Source: Pararhodospirillum photometricum DSM 122
Lineage (GTDB): Bacteria; Pseudomonadota; Alphaproteobacteria; Rhodospirillales; Rhodospirillaceae
Direction of reading: 5' to 3'
DNA: 34,179 bases
Assembly (NCBI RefSeq): GCF_000284415.1
Contig: NC_017059.1
Coordinates: 3,472,440-3,506,618, forward strand
Shown here: in pieces, positions 32,283 to 34,179 of the stretch
How the letters are laid out: every line of letters starts with the position of its first letter
How positions within the stretch are numbered: the stretch's first letter is position 1
Translations under genes and position numbers: made by a program
Notes under the pieces: generated by a model
Told to the model about the DNA's origin: nothing
Database searches by the model: none
Seen by the model: the letters and a program-made list of their open reading frames with translations, nothing else

Positions 32283-34179
32283 ATGGTTTTCGGCTGGAGA
32301 TTTGGTGCAAGAAAAATTGTTGGGTCGGCTGTTGTTAATGGTCCTGTTTCGGGGATTGTGATTCAGACTATTGGCAGCGGGCCTCCTCCCGTTGTTCTCA
32401 GTCTCCCGTGGCAAGGCCTGCATATCGACACCGCTTCTGCTTTCAATCTTTTGTCGTGGAAAACACGGCTGGTCGAAAATGTGATTGGCCGAGACACCGA
32501 GCGAGAGGCTCTGCTGTCCTGGGCCCGGGATCGTTCGCGCCCGGTCGCCCTTCGTTTGCTGACCGGGCCTGGAGGGGTCGGCAAGTCGCGTCTGGCGGCG
32601 GAAGTGGCAAAAGACCTGCGACAGGAACACTGGAACGCCGGCTTTATCCGCCTTGATAAAGACTATACCCTCTCTCTCCCCCAAGCTGGTTTGTTCCTGA
32701 TCATTGATTATCCCGAGGAGGATCAGGAAAAACTGCGCCATCTCCTTAAAGAAATCGGCACTCTGGAATCGCCTGCACGTCTAAGGATCCTCCTCCTCAG
32801 CCGCCAGCCCAAGGTTTGGTGGGATCGCCTTTTGAGGGAAACCGGAGCCGCCGGATGCTGCGATATCAACGACTTTTCTGCAGGCACCCTTGACGCCCCC
32901 GATACCTGCCGCCTTGTCCAAGAGGCTTTTGCCCGGCTGACCAAGCTGTTCGGCACGCGGGCGCTTCCTCCCAAGGCGGCAGCCATCGAAGCTTGGCACG
33001 CAAAAAATCCCCAACACCACGGTCTCCCGCTGTTTGCCACGGCTGCCGCCCTTCATGCCGCGTGGGAGAGAAGCTCAACCTTTGACCTCAGTGGTGCCGA
33101 GATTATTGCCGCGCTGGTTGACCGGGAGCGCCGCCGTTTTGATGGTGCGGCACGGGGCGCCGGCTGGCCCGAGGCCGAAGCCGCCTCCCGACTGCATGCG
33201 CTCGCGGCGTTGCGCAATGGCCTTGACGCCACCGCCCTCACAACCCTCGCCGAGGCCGCGTCAAACCTTGGACTGCCCCCGGCTGATCGCGTTGTGGACC
33301 GGGTTCGGGACCTGGGGTGGTGGATCTCCAACCAAGTACCGGCGCCGCAGCCAGACATCATTGCCGCCGAACTTCTTCATCAAGTCATCGGCGAGCGCCC
33401 GGACGCGGCCCCCGATTGGGTTGCCCATGCTCTCACCACCCGCGAGACGATTGATCTCAACCGCCTCGCCCGCCTTTCCCATGACATAGCCACCCTTCAC
33501 TCCACGGCCGATGCGTTCATCCAATGCCTTGTCGCTGCCCTGAAAAAACACCCGGAGAGGGCGATGGCATGGCAAGACCTTCTCCACTCACCCACACCCT
33601 TTCGTCTGGCACCGGTTGGCGTCGCCCTTGGCCGGATCTTGTTGGATCAAGAGGGTTTGAGCGAGCCGGAGCAGGCCAGGATTCTCAACAACCTCGCCAA
33701 TAAGCAGAGCGAAACCGGCGACCGACAGGGCGCCCTCAAAACCGCTCGACGCGCTGCAGAGATCTACGAGACACTCGCCACCGAAAACCCGACCGCCTAT
33801 CTCCCGCACTTGGCAACGAGCCTCGACAACCTCGCCAATAGACTGAGCGGGGCCGGCGACCGACAGGGCGCTCTCCAAACCGCCCGACGCGCCGCAGAGA
33901 TCAGAGAGACACTCGCCACCGAAAACCCGTCCCCCTATCTCCCGGACTTGGCAGGGAGCCTCAACAACCTTGCCATCGTTCTGAGCGAGGTCGGCGACCG
34001 ACAGGGCGCCCTCCAAACCGCCCGACGCGCCGCAGAGATTTACGAGACGCTCGCCACCGAAAACCCGCACGCCTATCTCCCAGACTTGGCAGCCAGCCTC
34101 AACACCCTCGCCAAGAGTCAGGGCGAGGCCGGTGACCGACAGGGCGCCCTCCAAAACGCCCGACGCGCCGCAGAGATCT
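32283..34179 (+). CDS. STAND/NLR-like NTPase with TPR-type repeats (runs off the window)
   Basis: This gene is open from the ATG at 32283 (GGAG 8 nt upstream) to the window edge, at least 632 residues. Residues 10-33 hold the glycine-spaced motif SAVVNGPVSGIVIQT plus IGSG, shared with the upstream small protein. A P-loop NTPase follows: IGRDTEREALL, Walker A GPGGVGKS (95-102), Walker B FLIID (138-142) with YPEED, and sensor-like RILLLSRQPKVWW. A helical region of about 300 residues comes next. From about residue 470 there are TPR-type repeats of 46 residues (GDRQGAL...ARRAAEI.ETLATENP). This order, motif-NTPase-repeats, is that of bacterial NLR-like sensors. The ligand of the repeats is unknown. 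The repeat part is more GC-rich than the N-terminus. The 3' end is missing. Confidence 0.85.
   Translation, partial: MVFGWRFGARKIVGSAVVNGPVSGIVIQTIGSGPPPVVLSLPWQGLHIDTASAFNLLSWKTRLVENVIGRDTEREALLSWARDRSRPVALRLLTGPGGVGKSRLAAEVAKDLRQEHWNAGFIRLDKDYTLSLPQAGLFLIIDYPEEDQEKLRHLLKEIGTLESPARLRILLLSRQPKVWWDRLLRETGAAGCCDINDFSAGTLDAPDTCRLVQEAFARLTKLFGTRALPPKAAAIEAWHAKNPQHHGLPLFATAAALHAAWERSSTFDLSGAEIIAALVDRERRRFDGAARGAGWPEAEAASRLHALAALRNGLDATALTTLAEAASNLGLPPADRVVDRVRDLGWWISNQVPAPQPDIIAAELLHQVIGERPDAAPDWVAHALTTRETIDLNRLARLSHDIATLHSTADAFIQCLVAALKKHPERAMAWQDLLHSPTPFRLAPVGVALGRILLDQEGLSEPEQARILNNLANKQSETGDRQGALKTARRAAEIYETLATENPTAYLPHLATSLDNLANRLSGAGDRQGALQTARRAAEIRETLATENPSPYLPDLAGSLNNLAIVLSEVGDRQGALQTARRAAEIYETLATENPHAYLPDLAASLNTLAKSQGEAGDRQGALQNARRAAEI
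33717..34179 (+). repeat. Tandem 138-bp coding repeats (TPR units)
   Basis: Units start at 33717, 33855, 33993 and 34131, exactly 138 bp (46 codons) apart; the last is cut by the window end. Each begins with GGCGACCGACAGGGCG (GGT in the fourth) and contains CTCGCCACCGAAAACCCG. The high DNA identity suggests recent duplication or gene conversion. Confidence 0.9.

Overview
The window looks like a chromosomal segment of a high-GC alphaproteobacterium, most likely of the Rhodospirillum/Pararhodospirillum type (inference). The pointers are a PopZ (DUF2497) gene with the order pcm-tolC-popZ-valS, a circularly permuted two-piece tmRNA gene next to an alphaproteobacterial-type sspB, a DUF3035 lipoprotein gene behind lspA, and an RHH_4 protein gene in a fumarase/SspB neighbourhood. 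Most of the window is housekeeping DNA. Accessory islands are a type I restriction-modification operon, a lone AAA/OLD-like ATPase gene, and a small membrane protein plus STAND-NTPase operon that runs off the right edge.

Layout. 1-4 kb: a methyl-accepting chemotaxis protein and a DmdC-like acyl-CoA dehydrogenase (both minus). 4.3-9.1 kb: an orphan lipoprotein (plus), then the minus-strand group ileS-lspA-DUF3035 lipoprotein; lspA carries a one-base frameshift in a C5 run. 9.3-12.8 kb (minus): tmRNA (ssrA, tag ANDNVELAAAA), sspB, class I fumarase, a TfoX-like protein and an RHH protein. 12.9-16.1 kb: AAA ATPase, a degenerate GT25-like protein, and a glycerol-dehydrogenase-like enzyme. 16.2-21.2 kb: hsdR-hsdM-hsdS (plus). 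21.5-28.2 kb (minus): pcm, tolC, popZ, valS and a HAD-family gene. 28.4-28.8 kb: tRNA-Cys and two identical tRNA-Asn genes with a clear promoter and terminator. 28.8-31.9 kb: the AmmeMemoRadiSam cluster (secreted small protein, AmmeMemoRadiSam A and B on minus; radical SAM enzyme divergent on plus).

The most interesting locus is at the right end (31.95-34.18 kb). An 87-residue protein with two predicted membrane segments is followed 15 nt later by a STAND/NLR-like NTPase with a P-loop and tandem 46-residue TPR-type repeats. The loop between the two membrane segments and the extreme N-terminus of the NTPase carry the same short glycine-spaced motif (10 of 15 residues identical, S-A-x-V-N-G-x-V-x-G-x-V-x-Q-T). 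That is the layout expected of an amyloid-signalling (BASS/RHIM-like) pair, with the NTPase as sensor and the small membrane protein as a candidate toxic effector.

A second theme is a family of at least 12 short GC-rich palindromes (arms CTGGGGAGGC and GCCTCCCCAG) at gene borders all along the window. Some are placed as terminators. Others sit as inverted pairs in 5' regions, where a terminator makes no sense, so they look like a REP/BIME-type repeat family.
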